From: Rhodovulum sulfidophilum | Lineage (GTDB): Bacteria; Pseudomonadota; Alphaproteobacteria; Rhodobacterales; Rhodobacteraceae | DNA: 64,000 nt | Reading direction: 5' to 3' | NCBI GenBank assembly: GCA_003241785.1 | Contig: QFPW01000016.1 | Span: forward strand, 62,001-126,000 | Shown: positions 34,336 through 43,091 of the stretch, piece by piece | Layout: each line of letters opens with the position of its first letter | Numbering within the stretch: position 1 is the stretch's first letter | Translations under genes and position numbers: made by a program | The notes under the pieces: model-generated | Seen by the model: the letters and a program-made list of their open reading frames with translations, nothing else | Database searches by the model: none | What the model was told of the DNA's origin: nothing

Positions 34336-35595
34336 TTGAGCGCCCCCGCGCGCGCGCCCCGCGTCGGCCTCCCGATCCTGCTCGCGCTCGTCGGGCAGGT
34401 CCTCGTGGCGGGGCTCTCGGTGCTGCTGGCCCGATGGCTGAGCCCGCCCGAGTTCGAGGCCTACGCGGTCGCGGCGGCCGCCTTCACGCTGATGGTCACG
34501 GCCGCGCCGCTGGGGGCGGACAAGCTCGCGCTACGCGTGCTGCCGCCGCTCGCGGCGGCGCGGGACGCCCCGGCGTTCCGCGCCTACGTCGGTTTCGCCA
34601 CCCGCCGCTGCCTGACCGGCTCGGCCGTGGCGATCGCGGCCTGCCTCGCGATCCTCGCGCTTTCCGACGTCTCGGCCCCGGCGCGGAACGCGCTTCTCGC
34701 GAGCTGCGCCGCGCTGCCGGCCGCGACGCTCGCCCATCTCGCGCTCGAGGCCCTCACCGCCGCCGGCCGCCCGGCCGCCGCGCTCGCGATCGTCCGCGTC
34801 GGGGCGCCCGCCGTCGCCGGCGCCGCGGTGCTCGCGATCGGGCCGGGGATCGGAACCGGCGCCGCGGCGATCGCGGCCTGGGGCGCGGGCTGGATCGTCG
34901 CGCTCGGGCTGGCGTGGCGCGCCAGCCCTCCGGGGTCGCCCGCCGTGACCCGCCCCGGTGCCCCCGACGCCGGCTGGCGGGCGCTGAGCGCGCCGCTCTG
35001 GGTCTATCGCCTCGTGGCGGGAGTCATGGCGCAGGCGGGCATCCTCGCGCTCGAGTTCGGCGGCGCGCCGTCGGTCGAGGTCGGCGCCTACGCGGCCGCG
35101 ACCAGCCTCGTGGCCCTCGCCACCGTGCTCGCCACCGCCACCAACCGCCTCTACGCGCGCGAGATCAGCCAGGCCGTCGCCCGGACGGACCGCGCCGCGA
35201 TCCGGCGCCTCCGCCGGCGCCGCGCCGCGTGGCTGGCGCCGGTCCTGCTCGCGCTGCTCGTCCTCGCGTTCCGCTTCACCGACGCGCTGCTCGGCCTCTA
35301 CCGCCCGGAATTCGTCGCGGCGGGGCATGCCGCCTTCCGCCTGCTGGCGGTCTCGGCCGCGCTCTCGATCCTGCTCGCGCCGGCGGCGTCGCTCCTGAAG
35401 CTCACGGACGGAACCGCGGCGCTGCCGCGGTCGGTCGGCGCCGCCGTGCTCGTTCAGGCGCTGCTGCTCGGCGTGCTCGTGCCGGGGCTCGGCGCGACCG
35501 GCGCCGCGGCGAGCTATCTCGCGGCCAATGTCGTGCTCTTCGGGCTGGTCCAGTACCGGGCCCGCCAGCGGCTCGCGCCTCCGCGGACCGGGTAG
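34336..35595 (+). CDS. Polysaccharide-flippase-like multi-pass membrane protein
   Basis: About 419 residues with some 12 hydrophobic segments, in the style of Wzx/MATE-fold lipid-linked sugar flippases: VGLPILLALVGQVLVAGLSVLLARWLSPPEFEAYAVAAA at the start, ATSLVALATVLATATNRLYAREIS in the middle, and YRPEFVAAGHAAFRLLAVSAALSIL late. The start is uncertain: no in-frame ATG is present, and TTG 34336 is chosen for its GGGAAGGGCGG ribosome site and position just before the first helix. A TTG at 34234 is the alternative. No glycosyltransferase genes are nearby, so its role is unclear. Confidence 0.75.
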   Translation: MSAPARAPRVGLPILLALVGQVLVAGLSVLLARWLSPPEFEAYAVAAAAFTLMVTAAPLGADKLALRVLPPLAAARDAPAFRAYVGFATRRCLTGSAVAIAACLAILALSDVSAPARNALLASCAALPAATLAHLALEALTAAGRPAAALAIVRVGAPAVAGAAVLAIGPGIGTGAAAIAAWGAGWIVALGLAWRASPPGSPAVTRPGAPDAGWRALSAPLWVYRLVAGVMAQAGILALEFGGAPSVEVGAYAAATSLVALATVLATATNRLYAREISQAVARTDRAAIRRLRRRRAAWLAPVLLALLVLAFRFTDALLGLYRPEFVAAGHAAFRLLAVSAALSILLAPAASLLKLTDGTAALPRSVGAAVLVQALLLGVLVPGLGATGAAASYLAANVVLFGLVQYRARQRLAPPRTG

Positions 35596-35608
35596 GGGCG
35601 TTCTCCCG

Positions 35609-36316
35609 TCAGGCTTCGCCCCCCGCGCGGGCGTCGCCGGACCACCCCGCCGGGTCGCGCAGGGCGAAGCGGCGGACGTTGTCGCAGATGAGCGCGCGGC
35701 GCCGGTCGATGCTGTCGGGCGACAGCACCTCGACGCCGAAGGTGATGCCGAACGTATGGGTCGTCGCGACCGTGAACCAGCACTGCGACGAGACCACCAT
35801 GTAGAGCTCGATCGGGTCGAGCCCGTCGCGGAACAGGCCGCTCGCCACGCCGGCGTCGAGGATGCGGCGCAGGATGCCGAGCAGGCTCGAGACGTGCAGG
35901 CTCTCCGAGCTCAGCTGGCGCAGGTGGACCCCGCCATTAAGGTTCTCGATCCCGACCAGGATCAGGAAATCGGGATTGTCGATGTAATACTGGAAGGTGA
36001 AGCCGACGAGCCGGTCGAGCGCCGCGACCGGATCGGCGGGCAGCGACAGGTCGACCTCGGCCTGGCGCACCTTCTCGTAGGCGCGGCGCAGCACTTCGCG
36101 GTAAAGCTGCTCGCGGCCGCCGAAATGGCGGTAGACGAGCGACTTGTTGACGCCCGCCTCGAGCGCGATCGTCTCCATCCGCGCGCCGTCGAGCCCCACG
36201 GCGACGAAATGCGCGTGCGCCGCCTCGAGGATGCGGGCGCGCGTCGCCTCGCTCCGGATCTGGTGCTGGGTCGGCGGTCGGGCGTCCCGCGCGGAGGATA
36301 CGTCGGTCATGCTCAT
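35609..36316 (-). CDS. TetR-family transcriptional regulator
   Basis: A 235-residue regulator. Helix-turn-helix at residues about 24-70: ATRARILEAAHAHFVAVGLDGARMETIALEAGVNKSLVYRHFGGREQLYREVL. The C-terminal ligand and dimer domain begins around VDLSLPADPVAALDRLVGF. It is divergent from the hyuA operon with a 138-bp gap that holds a consensus-like -35 and a 20-bp palindrome. It is therefore the likely repressor of that operon and perhaps of itself. Confidence 0.9.
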   Translation of the reverse strand: MSMTDVSSARDARPPTQHQIRSEATRARILEAAHAHFVAVGLDGARMETIALEAGVNKSLVYRHFGGREQLYREVLRRAYEKVRQAEVDLSLPADPVAALDRLVGFTFQYYIDNPDFLILVGIENLNGGVHLRQLSSESLHVSSLLGILRRILDAGVASGLFRDGLDPIELYMVVSSQCWFTVATTHTFGITFGVEVLSPDSIDRRRALICDNVRRFALRDPAGWSGDARAGGEA

Positions 36317-36393
36317 ACTTTCATCGCTGCCGCATCATTCCGCGGTTTTCGCAGGCAGTGAAGCCGGCACCGCACCATGATAAAAAAAATTCA

Positions 36394-36399
36394 TTGACA
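36394..36399 (+). promoter_or_regulatory. -35 element of the hyuA operon promoter
   Basis: TTGACA, a perfect -35 match 56 bp before hyuA, in a locally AT-rich stretch that stands out in this window. The -10 region about 17-20 bp downstream (TTTCGT or CGTTAA) is weak and runs into the palindrome. Confidence 0.5.
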
Positions 36400-36422
36400 G
36401 GAAACTCGCTTGGGCTTTTCGT

Positions 36423-36442
36423 TAACTGCAACGTTATCGTTA
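36423..36442. promoter_or_regulatory. Candidate TetR operator for the hyu-TRAP operon
   Basis: Spaced palindrome TAAC-N3-AACGTT-N3-GTTA, 20 bp, directly after the promoter region and 12 bp before the hyuA start. Its place would let the divergent TetR protein block transcription. Confidence 0.6.
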
Positions 36443-36454
36443 CAGGAATGAACC

Positions 36455-38554
36455 ATGTCCGTCGATGCCACATTTCGCGTAGCCTCGGACGTCGGAGGAA
36501 CCTTCACCGACAGCATCGCCTATGATTCCGCGACACGCCGGATCACGGTCTCCAAGGTCTCGACCACCCCGGCGAACCGGGCGATGGGCACAGCGGAGGG
36601 GCTGCGCAAGGCGCTGGCGCTGCAGGGCGCGACCGGCGCCGACGTGTCCTACGTCGGGCATGGCATGACCACGGCGACCAACGCGGTGATCCAGCGCAAC
36701 GGCGCGCGCACCGCCTTCCTCACCAACGCGGGCTTCCGCGACATCCTCGAGATCGGCCGGCAGAACCGTCCCACGCTCTTCGACATCACCGTGGTGCGCC
36801 CCGAGCAGCTCGCCCCGCGCGAGCTCTGCTTCACCGCGCGCGGCCGGATGGGGCCGGCGGGGGAAGAGATCGAGCCCCTGAGCGAGGAGGACGTGCGCGC
36901 CGCGGCGCGGGAGATGGCGGCGGCGGGCGTCGAGGCGGTCGGCGTGCTGTTCCTCCATTCCTACGCCAACCGCGCGCACGAGGCGCGGGCGCGCGAGATC
37001 CTGGCCGAGGCGCTGCCCGGCGTGCCGGTCTGCGCCTCGACCGACATCAGCCTCGAGTTCCGCGAATACGAGCGCGCGAGCACCACGGTGCTCAACGCCT
37101 ATCTGCGGCCGGTGATGGAGACCTATCTGCGCACGCTCTCGGCGATCCTGCGCGACGCCGAAGCCGGGCTCGGGCTCGACGCGGAGCGGCCGGTCATGGT
37201 GATGGACGCGGCGGGCGGGCTCATGAGCCTCGAGAGCGCGCGGGAGAAGCCGGTGCATACCGTGCTCTCGGGTCCGGCGGGCGGCGTGGTCGCGGCGGCG
37301 CATGTCGCGGCGAGCTCCGGGGTCGCCGACATCATCACGATGGATATCGGCGGCACCTCGACCGACATCAGCCTGATCCGGAACGGCCGGCCCGAGATCA
37401 CCCGTTCGGCCTCGCTCGAGACCGTGCCGATCCAGCTGCCGGTGATCGACATCAACGCGATCGGCGCCGGTGGCGGCTCGGTCGCCTGGATCGACGCGGG
37501 CGGCGCGCTCCGGGTCGGGCCGATGAGCGCCGAGGCGGTGCCGGGGCCGGTCTGCTACGGCCGGGGCGGCGACCGGCCGACGGTCACGGACGCCAACATC
37601 GTGCTCGGCCGGTTCGACGCGGGCTCGCGGCTCGGCGGCACCATGGCGCTCGACGCGGAAAGCGCCGCGCGGGTGATCAGGCGCGACGTCGCCGACCCGC
37701 TCGGGCTCTCGGTCGAGGAGGCGGCGGCCGGCATCCTGCGCGTGGCGCATGCCAATATCGTGCGCGGCATCCGCGTGGTCTCGGTCGAGCGCGGCTATGA
37801 CCCGCGCGACTTCGCCCTCGTGCCCTTCGGCGGCGCCGGCCCGATGCACGGCAGCCCGGTCGCGCGCGACCTGCGGATGCCGCGCGTGCTGGTGCCGCCG
37901 ACCCCCGGCATCCTCTGCGCGATGGGCCAGCTCATCTCCGACCTGCGCCACGATCTGGTCGAGACGCATATCGCCCCGCTCGACGCCCTCGGCGAGGCCG
38001 GCGCGCAGGCGCTGATCAACGCGCTGGTCGCGCGCGCGCTCGCCGACCTCGACCGCGACGGCGTGGAAAAAGGCCGGCAGGAGGTCGAGATCCGCGTGGA
38101 CCTGCGCTACGCCGGCCAGAGCTTCGCGCTGCCGATCGAGACCGACCCGACCGCCGAGGGCTGGTGGGACGCGCTGCCCGGCGCCTTCAACGCGGCGCAT
38201 CTCGCGCGTTTCGGCCACGCCGATCCGGAGGTGCCGCTCGAGGTGGTGGGCTTCAGCGTCACCGGCATCGGCCGGATCGAGAAACCGCTGCTGCCCGAGC
38301 TCGCGGAAGGCACCGTGACGCCGCCCGAGGCGGCGCTGCGCGGCACCCGGCGGATGTATTTCGAGCCCGGCGACGGCGGCGGCGAGGGCGCCTGGCACGA
38401 GGCGCGGGTCTTCGCGCGCGACGCGCTTCTCGGCGGCAACGTCGTGACCGGCCCGGCGGCGATCGAGGAAGTCTCGGCCACCACCATCCTCTATCCCGGC
38501 GACCGCGCGACGGTGCTCGGCTCGGGCAACATCATCGTGGAGGTCGCGCAATGA
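36455..38554 (+). CDS. hyuA: Hydantoinase/oxoprolinase A subunit (first copy)
   Basis: A 699-residue ATP-binding subunit of the HyuA/5-oxoprolinase/acetophenone-carboxylase family. Phosphate-binding block SDVGGTFTDSIAYD (residues 8-21), HGMTTATNAVIQRNGARTAFLTNAGFRD, EFREYERASTTVLNAYLRPVM, and the second nucleotide block MDIGGTSTDISLI are typical. With HyuB it uses ATP to phosphorylate and open a cyclic amide (hydantoin, pyroglutamate-like) or activate a related carbonyl. First gene of a seven-gene set; its stop overlaps hyuB (ATGA at 38551). Cytoplasmic. Substrate cannot be told from sequence alone. Confidence 0.92.
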   Translation: MSVDATFRVASDVGGTFTDSIAYDSATRRITVSKVSTTPANRAMGTAEGLRKALALQGATGADVSYVGHGMTTATNAVIQRNGARTAFLTNAGFRDILEIGRQNRPTLFDITVVRPEQLAPRELCFTARGRMGPAGEEIEPLSEEDVRAAAREMAAAGVEAVGVLFLHSYANRAHEARAREILAEALPGVPVCASTDISLEFREYERASTTVLNAYLRPVMETYLRTLSAILRDAEAGLGLDAERPVMVMDAAGGLMSLESAREKPVHTVLSGPAGGVVAAAHVAASSGVADIITMDIGGTSTDISLIRNGRPEITRSASLETVPIQLPVIDINAIGAGGGSVAWIDAGGALRVGPMSAEAVPGPVCYGRGGDRPTVTDANIVLGRFDAGSRLGGTMALDAESAARVIRRDVADPLGLSVEEAAAGILRVAHANIVRGIRVVSVERGYDPRDFALVPFGGAGPMHGSPVARDLRMPRVLVPPTPGILCAMGQLISDLRHDLVETHIAPLDALGEAGAQALINALVARALADLDRDGVEKGRQEVEIRVDLRYAGQSFALPIETDPTAEGWWDALPGAFNAAHLARFGHADPEVPLEVVGFSVTGIGRIEKPLLPELAEGTVTPPEAALRGTRRMYFEPGDGGGEGAWHEARVFARDALLGGNVVTGPAAIEEVSATTILYPGDRATVLGSGNIIVEVAQ

Positions 38555-40149
38555 GCGGTTTCGATCCGATCCGCCTCGAAGTGCTGCGCAACGCGCTCGA
38601 GGCGACGGCGCAGGAGATGGGCGCGGTCCTGAAGCACACCGCCTTCTCGCCCAACATCAAGGAGCGCATGGACGCATCCTGCGCGCTCTTCACCGAGGGC
38701 GCCGAGCTCGTCGCCCAGGCCGAGCACGTGCCGGTGCATCTCGGCTCGATGCTGCGCGCGGTCGGGCCGACCCTCGCGGTGACCGGTCCGCTCGCCGCGG
38801 GCGACGTGGTGATCGTCAACGATCCCTATGTCGGCGGCGCGCATCTGCCCGACATCACCCTGATCGCGCCGGTCTTCATCGCGGGGCGCCGCGTCGCCTA
38901 TGTCGCGACCCGCGCGCATCACTCGGACGTCGGTGGCATGGAGCCGGGCTCGATGCCCGGCCGCTCGACCGAGATCTTCCAGGAGGGGCTGATCATCCCG
39001 CCTGTCCGGCTCTACCGCGCGGGCGCGCTCCAGACGGACATCATGGCGATGGTCCTCGCCAACGTCCGCACGCCCGAGGAGCGGCGCGGCGATCTCAACG
39101 CCCAGCTCGCGGCGCTCCGGATCGGCGAGCGGCGGATGGGCGAGCTCGCCGAGCGGTTCGGGGCCGACGCGCTCGAGGAAGGCATGGCGGCGATCCTCGA
39201 CTATACCGAGCGGCGGATGCGCGCGCGGATGGCGGAGCTGCCGAAGGGCGTCTGGTTCACCGAGGACTGCCTCGACAGCGACGGGTCGAGCGAGGATCCG
39301 GTCTGGATCCGGCTCCGGATCGAGCTGACCGAGGACACGATCTCGTTCGATTTCACCGGCACCTCGCCGCAGGTGCGGGGCAACGTGAACGCCGTGGCGC
39401 CGATGTGCTGGTCCTCGGTCTTCTATTCGCTGAAGCTCCTGACCGACGCGAGCCTGCCGCCCAACGCCGGCGTGCTGCGTCCCGTGCGGGTCCATATCCC
39501 CAAGGGCAGCTTTCTCGACGCGCAGCGCCCGGCGGCGGTCTGCGCCGGCAATACCGAGACGACCCAGCGCCTCGCCGACACGGTGCTGCGCGGCTTCGCG
39601 CAGATCGCGCCGGAGCGGGTCGCGGCGGCGTCGAACGGGACGATGAACCTGATCGGCATCGGCGGCGTCGATCCGAGGAGCGGCAGGCCCTACACCTATA
39701 TCGAGACCACCGGCGGCGGGCAGGGTGGCCGGCCGATGGGTCCCGGCATGTCCGGCGTCCACGCCAATATGTCGAACACGCTCAACACGCCGATCGAGTC
39801 GCTCGAGGTCAGCTATCCGCTGCGCTGCGTGCGCTACGAGCTGCGCGAGGGCTCGGGCGGCGACGGGCTCAACCGCGGCGGCGACGGGATCATCCGCGCG
39901 ATCCAGATCGTCGGCCACGAGGCCCGCGTGTCCTTGCAGACCGACCGCCGTCGCTTCGCCCCCTACGGGCTGCACGGCGGCGCCGACGGCGCCACCGGGC
40001 GCAACACCACGTTCGACCGCGACGGCGCCGCGTCGGAGCGGCCGGCGAAGGGCTCGCTGACGCTTGGCGACGGCGAGACCGTGATGCTCGAGACGCCCGG
40101 CGGCGGGGGCTGGGGCGCGCCCGCGCCGGCCGCCCAGGCCGCCGAATGA
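38551..40149 (+). CDS. hyuB: Hydantoinase/oxoprolinase B subunit (first copy)
   Basis: A 532-residue HyuB partner. FDPIRLEVLRNALEATAQEMG begins the domain, followed by VHLGSMLRAVG, VIVNDPYVGGAHLPDITLIAPVF, ARAHHSDVGGMEPGSMPG, FDFTGTSPQVRGNVNA and LRYELREGSGG-like segments, all conserved in the family. The His and Asp residues of HHSDVGG and NDPYxGGxHLPD are likely metal or substrate ligands. ATG 38551 within the ATGA overlap is the start. It would catalyse the hydrolytic or ligase half-reaction after activation by HyuA. Followed after 70 bp by dctP. Confidence 0.92.
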   Translation: MSGFDPIRLEVLRNALEATAQEMGAVLKHTAFSPNIKERMDASCALFTEGAELVAQAEHVPVHLGSMLRAVGPTLAVTGPLAAGDVVIVNDPYVGGAHLPDITLIAPVFIAGRRVAYVATRAHHSDVGGMEPGSMPGRSTEIFQEGLIIPPVRLYRAGALQTDIMAMVLANVRTPEERRGDLNAQLAALRIGERRMGELAERFGADALEEGMAAILDYTERRMRARMAELPKGVWFTEDCLDSDGSSEDPVWIRLRIELTEDTISFDFTGTSPQVRGNVNAVAPMCWSSVFYSLKLLTDASLPPNAGVLRPVRVHIPKGSFLDAQRPAAVCAGNTETTQRLADTVLRGFAQIAPERVAAASNGTMNLIGIGGVDPRSGRPYTYIETTGGGQGGRPMGPGMSGVHANMSNTLNTPIESLEVSYPLRCVRYELREGSGGDGLNRGGDGIIRAIQIVGHEARVSLQTDRRRFAPYGLHGGADGATGRNTTFDRDGAASERPAKGSLTLGDGETVMLETPGGGGWGAPAPAAQAAE

Positions 40150-40219
40150 CCGAAAGCCGAACCACCGACCAGCCCGGCGGCGCGACCGCCACGAAACGCC
40201 AGACGAAGGGACCGACCGC

Positions 40220-41236
40220 ATGAGCATGACGACCTTTAAGCGAACCGCGCGCATCGCCGCCGCGCTCGCCACCACCGCCCTTCTCGTCGGGGCGGGCGCC
40301 GCCCAGGCCGAGACCTGGCGCTTCGCGACCAAGCAGCCGGCCGACAGCCCCGAGGGCAAGGTGTTCCAGTTCTTCGCCGACCGGGCGCGCGAGCTCTCGA
40401 ACGGCGAGATGGACGTGCAGGTCTATCCCTCCGAGCAGCTCGGCAAGGAGGCCGCCGTGCTCGAGCAGCTCGAGCTCGGCACGATCAACATCTACGCCGA
40501 GGACGCGTTCTTCCTGCAGAAATGGGTGCCGGACATCAAATGGATCGCGCCGCCCTTCCTGTTCCAGAGCCGCGAGGAATGGGTCGCCTATACCAACAGC
40601 GATCTCGCCAAGGGCTGGTTCAAGCAGGCGGAGGAGATCGCCGGCGTGCGTCCGCTCGGCGAGCCGATGGCGATGGTGCGCGGGCCGTACCGGGTGCTGA
40701 TCTCGAAGGCGCCGATCGAGAAATACGAGGACATCCAGAACGTCACGCTGCGGATGTATCCCGACGAGCTCGCGATCTCGGTCTGGAAGCACCTCGGGGC
40801 CGATCTCGCGATGCTCGCCTGGACCGAGACCTACCAGGGCCTGCAGAGCGGGCTCGCCAACGCCGTGACGAGCCCGGCCGCGCTGGTCGAGTCGATGGGC
40901 TTCTACGAGCAGGCGCCCTACATCACCCAGACCAACGAATTCTGGCAGGGCCTGCCGTTCATGATGAACGCGGCGGCCTTCGACGATCTCTCCGAGGAAA
41001 ACCAGAAGGCGCTCCTTCAGGCGCATGAGGAGGCCGGGGCCTACAGCGTCGAGCTGATGGCGGAGAACGCGTCCAAGATGCGCGCGAATCTCGAGACCAA
41101 GGGCGTGACCTTCACCGACATGCCGCTCGACCCGCTCTTCGCCTATATGGGTGACTGGTACGCGGCGCAGGACGCCGCCGGCGCGCTGCCCGAGGGGATG
41201 CTCGCCGCCGCCCAGGCCGCCAAGGCGGCCCAGTAA
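40220..41236 (+). CDS. dctP: TRAP transporter substrate-binding protein
   Basis: A 338-residue periplasmic binding protein of the DctP family. Signal peptide to about residue 30 (ALATTALLVGAGAAQA). Mature start ETWRFATKQPADSPEGKVFQFFADRARELS is typical, as are VYPSEQLGKEAAVLEQLELGTIN, the ligand-Arg region NVTLRMYPDELAISVWKHLGA, and WTETYQGLQSGLANAV. It captures an organic-acid-like ligand for the DctQM membrane pair that follows. Its place between two hyuAB pairs suggests the ligand is the hydantoinase substrate or a close relative. Confidence 0.92.
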   Translation: MSMTTFKRTARIAAALATTALLVGAGAAQAETWRFATKQPADSPEGKVFQFFADRARELSNGEMDVQVYPSEQLGKEAAVLEQLELGTINIYAEDAFFLQKWVPDIKWIAPPFLFQSREEWVAYTNSDLAKGWFKQAEEIAGVRPLGEPMAMVRGPYRVLISKAPIEKYEDIQNVTLRMYPDELAISVWKHLGADLAMLAWTETYQGLQSGLANAVTSPAALVESMGFYEQAPYITQTNEFWQGLPFMMNAAAFDDLSEENQKALLQAHEEAGAYSVELMAENASKMRANLETKGVTFTDMPLDPLFAYMGDWYAAQDAAGALPEGMLAAAQAAKAAQ

Positions 41237-41240
41237 GGCG

Positions 41241-41798
41241 ATGGCGATGGCGAAGGACCCGACCCGCGCCCGCGCGCCCGACTGGCTGCGGGGCTTCGAC
41301 CGCGGCATGGATCAGCTCGCGGCCGTCACGCTCGTCGGCGCGGAGCTGATGCTCGGCGCGATGCTGGCGATCAACCTCCTCAACATCGCGGTGCGCAACC
41401 TCGGGCTCGGCAGCCTGCTCTGGGTCGCGCCCTGGACCGGGTTCCTGATGGTCTGGTGCGTGTTCCTCGCGTTCTTCGCCATCTACCGCCGCGGCATGGA
41501 CATCACGCTCGGCTTTTTCGTCAACCGGTTCGGCCCGGGGCCGAACCGCGTCTTCCAGCTGATCAGCGCGCTCTGCGGCCTGCTGGTCTGCGCCGTGCTG
41601 GTGCTGGAGCTGCCGCAGATCCTGGCGCGCCAGCGCGGCGTTCTCGAGCTCGTCGGCCTCGAGCGCTACTGGCTCTCGGTCCCGATGGTGTTCTCCGCCG
41701 GGCTCCTCTCGGTCCACTTCCTGGTCGAGGCGCTCGCGCTGGCGCTCGGCTGGCGCTCGGCGACGATCGCCGACGAAACGGAGCAGCTGCAATGGTAG
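41241..41798 (+). CDS. dctQ: TRAP transporter small permease subunit
   Basis: A 185-residue DctQ protein with four hydrophobic segments: LVGAELMLGAMLAINLLNIAVRN, LLWVAPWTGFLMVWCVFLAFF, FQLISALCGLLVCAVLVLEL and VPMVFSAGLLSVHFLVEALALAL. The W-x-x-x-x-x-x-F-L-M-V-W block and RRGMDITLGFF are family-typical. ATG 41241 is close behind dctP (4 bp). Its stop overlaps dctM by 7 bp. Confidence 0.9.
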   Translation: MAMAKDPTRARAPDWLRGFDRGMDQLAAVTLVGAELMLGAMLAINLLNIAVRNLGLGSLLWVAPWTGFLMVWCVFLAFFAIYRRGMDITLGFFVNRFGPGPNRVFQLISALCGLLVCAVLVLELPQILARQRGVLELVGLERYWLSVPMVFSAGLLSVHFLVEALALALGWRSATIADETEQLQW

Positions 41799-43087
41799 CC
41801 CTGACGATCTTCGGGATCTTCCTCGTCCTCATGGTCATCGGCGTGCCGGTGATCATAGCGCTCGCGGTCGGCACTCTGGCCGCCATGGCGCAGATCGGCC
41901 TCGCCGACAGCTTCCGCACGCTCTACGTCTTCCCGCTCAACATCCTCGAGGGCATCGACAGCCCGGCGCTGCTCGCGATCCCGTTCTTCATCCTCGCCGG
42001 GCATCTGATGACGGCGATCGGCCTCACCGACCGGATCTTCGCGCTCGCCAACAATCTCGTCGGCCATCTGCGCGCCGGGCTCGCCCAGGTGAACGTGATG
42101 TGCTCGCTGTTCTTCGGCGGCATCACAGGCTCGGCGATCGCCGACGTCGCGGGCATCGGCAACCTCGTCATCAAGCAGATGGAGAACCGGGGCTATCCGA
42201 CCTCCTTCGCCGCGGCGCTGACCGTCGCGAGCTCGGTGATCGGGCCGACCATGTGGCCCTCGGTGCCGCTGCTGATCTACGCCTTCGGCGCGCAGGTCTC
42301 GGTCGAGCGGATGTTTCTCGCCGGCATCGGGCCGGGCGTGGTGCTGGTCTCGGCGCTGATGGTCTACAACCGGCTCGTGGCGCGGCGCTACAACGTGCCG
42401 CTGACGCCCCGGCCGCCGGCGCGGCGCATCGCGGGCGAGTTCGGCCGCTCCGGCTGGGCGCTGCTCGCGCCGCTGATCATCATCGGCGCGATCATCACCG
42501 GCTTCGCCTCGCCGGTCGAGGCCGGGGTGATCGCCTGCGCCTATACGCTGGTGCTCGGCATCGCCTATCGCTCGCTCTCCTTCGCCCGGGTCCACCACGC
42601 GATGACCGAGACGGTGCTGCTGTTCAGTTCGGTCCTGATGGTGATCGGGGTCTCGGCGGCGATGAGCTGGGTGCTGACCTACGACCAGGTGCCGCAGAAG
42701 CTGGCGCAGGGGGTGCTGGGGCTCACCGACAACAAATACGTGTTCCTGCTGATCGTGATCGCCTTCTTCCTGCTGATCGGCACGGTGCTCGAGAACATCC
42801 CCGCGATGGTGATCCTCATCCCGATCATGATGCCGCTGATCGACCATTTCGGCATCGACCGGGTGCATTTCGGGCTGATCATGGTCTATGGCCTGCTGAT
42901 CGGCATCGTCTCGCCGCCGGTCGGAGTGTCGCTCTTCATCGTCACGAAGATCGCGGACATCTCCTTCGACGAGGTCTGCCGCGCGATCATGCCCTTCCTG
43001 ATCCCGCTCATCCTCGTGCTCTTCATCATCGCCTATTTCCCGGCCGTGGTGCTCTTCGTCCCCAACCTGCTTCTTGGAGCCATGTGA
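41792..43087 (+). CDS. dctM: TRAP transporter large permease subunit
   Basis: A 431-residue DctM ion-coupled permease with about 12 helices. Conserved segments are PALLAIPFFILAGHLM, FGGITGSAIADVAGIGNLVIKQM, the family GxxxxxGPxxWPS-type motif VASSVIGPTMWPSVPLLIYA, and GTVLENIPAMVILIPIMMPL and GLLIGIVSPPVGVSLFIV near the C-terminus. ATG 41792 overlaps dctQ. Imports substrate with Na+ using the DctP protein. Only 4 bp separate it from the second hyuA. Confidence 0.92.
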   Translation: MVALTIFGIFLVLMVIGVPVIIALAVGTLAAMAQIGLADSFRTLYVFPLNILEGIDSPALLAIPFFILAGHLMTAIGLTDRIFALANNLVGHLRAGLAQVNVMCSLFFGGITGSAIADVAGIGNLVIKQMENRGYPTSFAAALTVASSVIGPTMWPSVPLLIYAFGAQVSVERMFLAGIGPGVVLVSALMVYNRLVARRYNVPLTPRPPARRIAGEFGRSGWALLAPLIIIGAIITGFASPVEAGVIACAYTLVLGIAYRSLSFARVHHAMTETVLLFSSVLMVIGVSAAMSWVLTYDQVPQKLAQGVLGLTDNKYVFLLIVIAFFLLIGTVLENIPAMVILIPIMMPLIDHFGIDRVHFGLIMVYGLLIGIVSPPVGVSLFIVTKIADISFDEVCRAIMPFLIPLILVLFIIAYFPAVVLFVPNLLLGAM

Positions 43088-43091
43088 TCCC

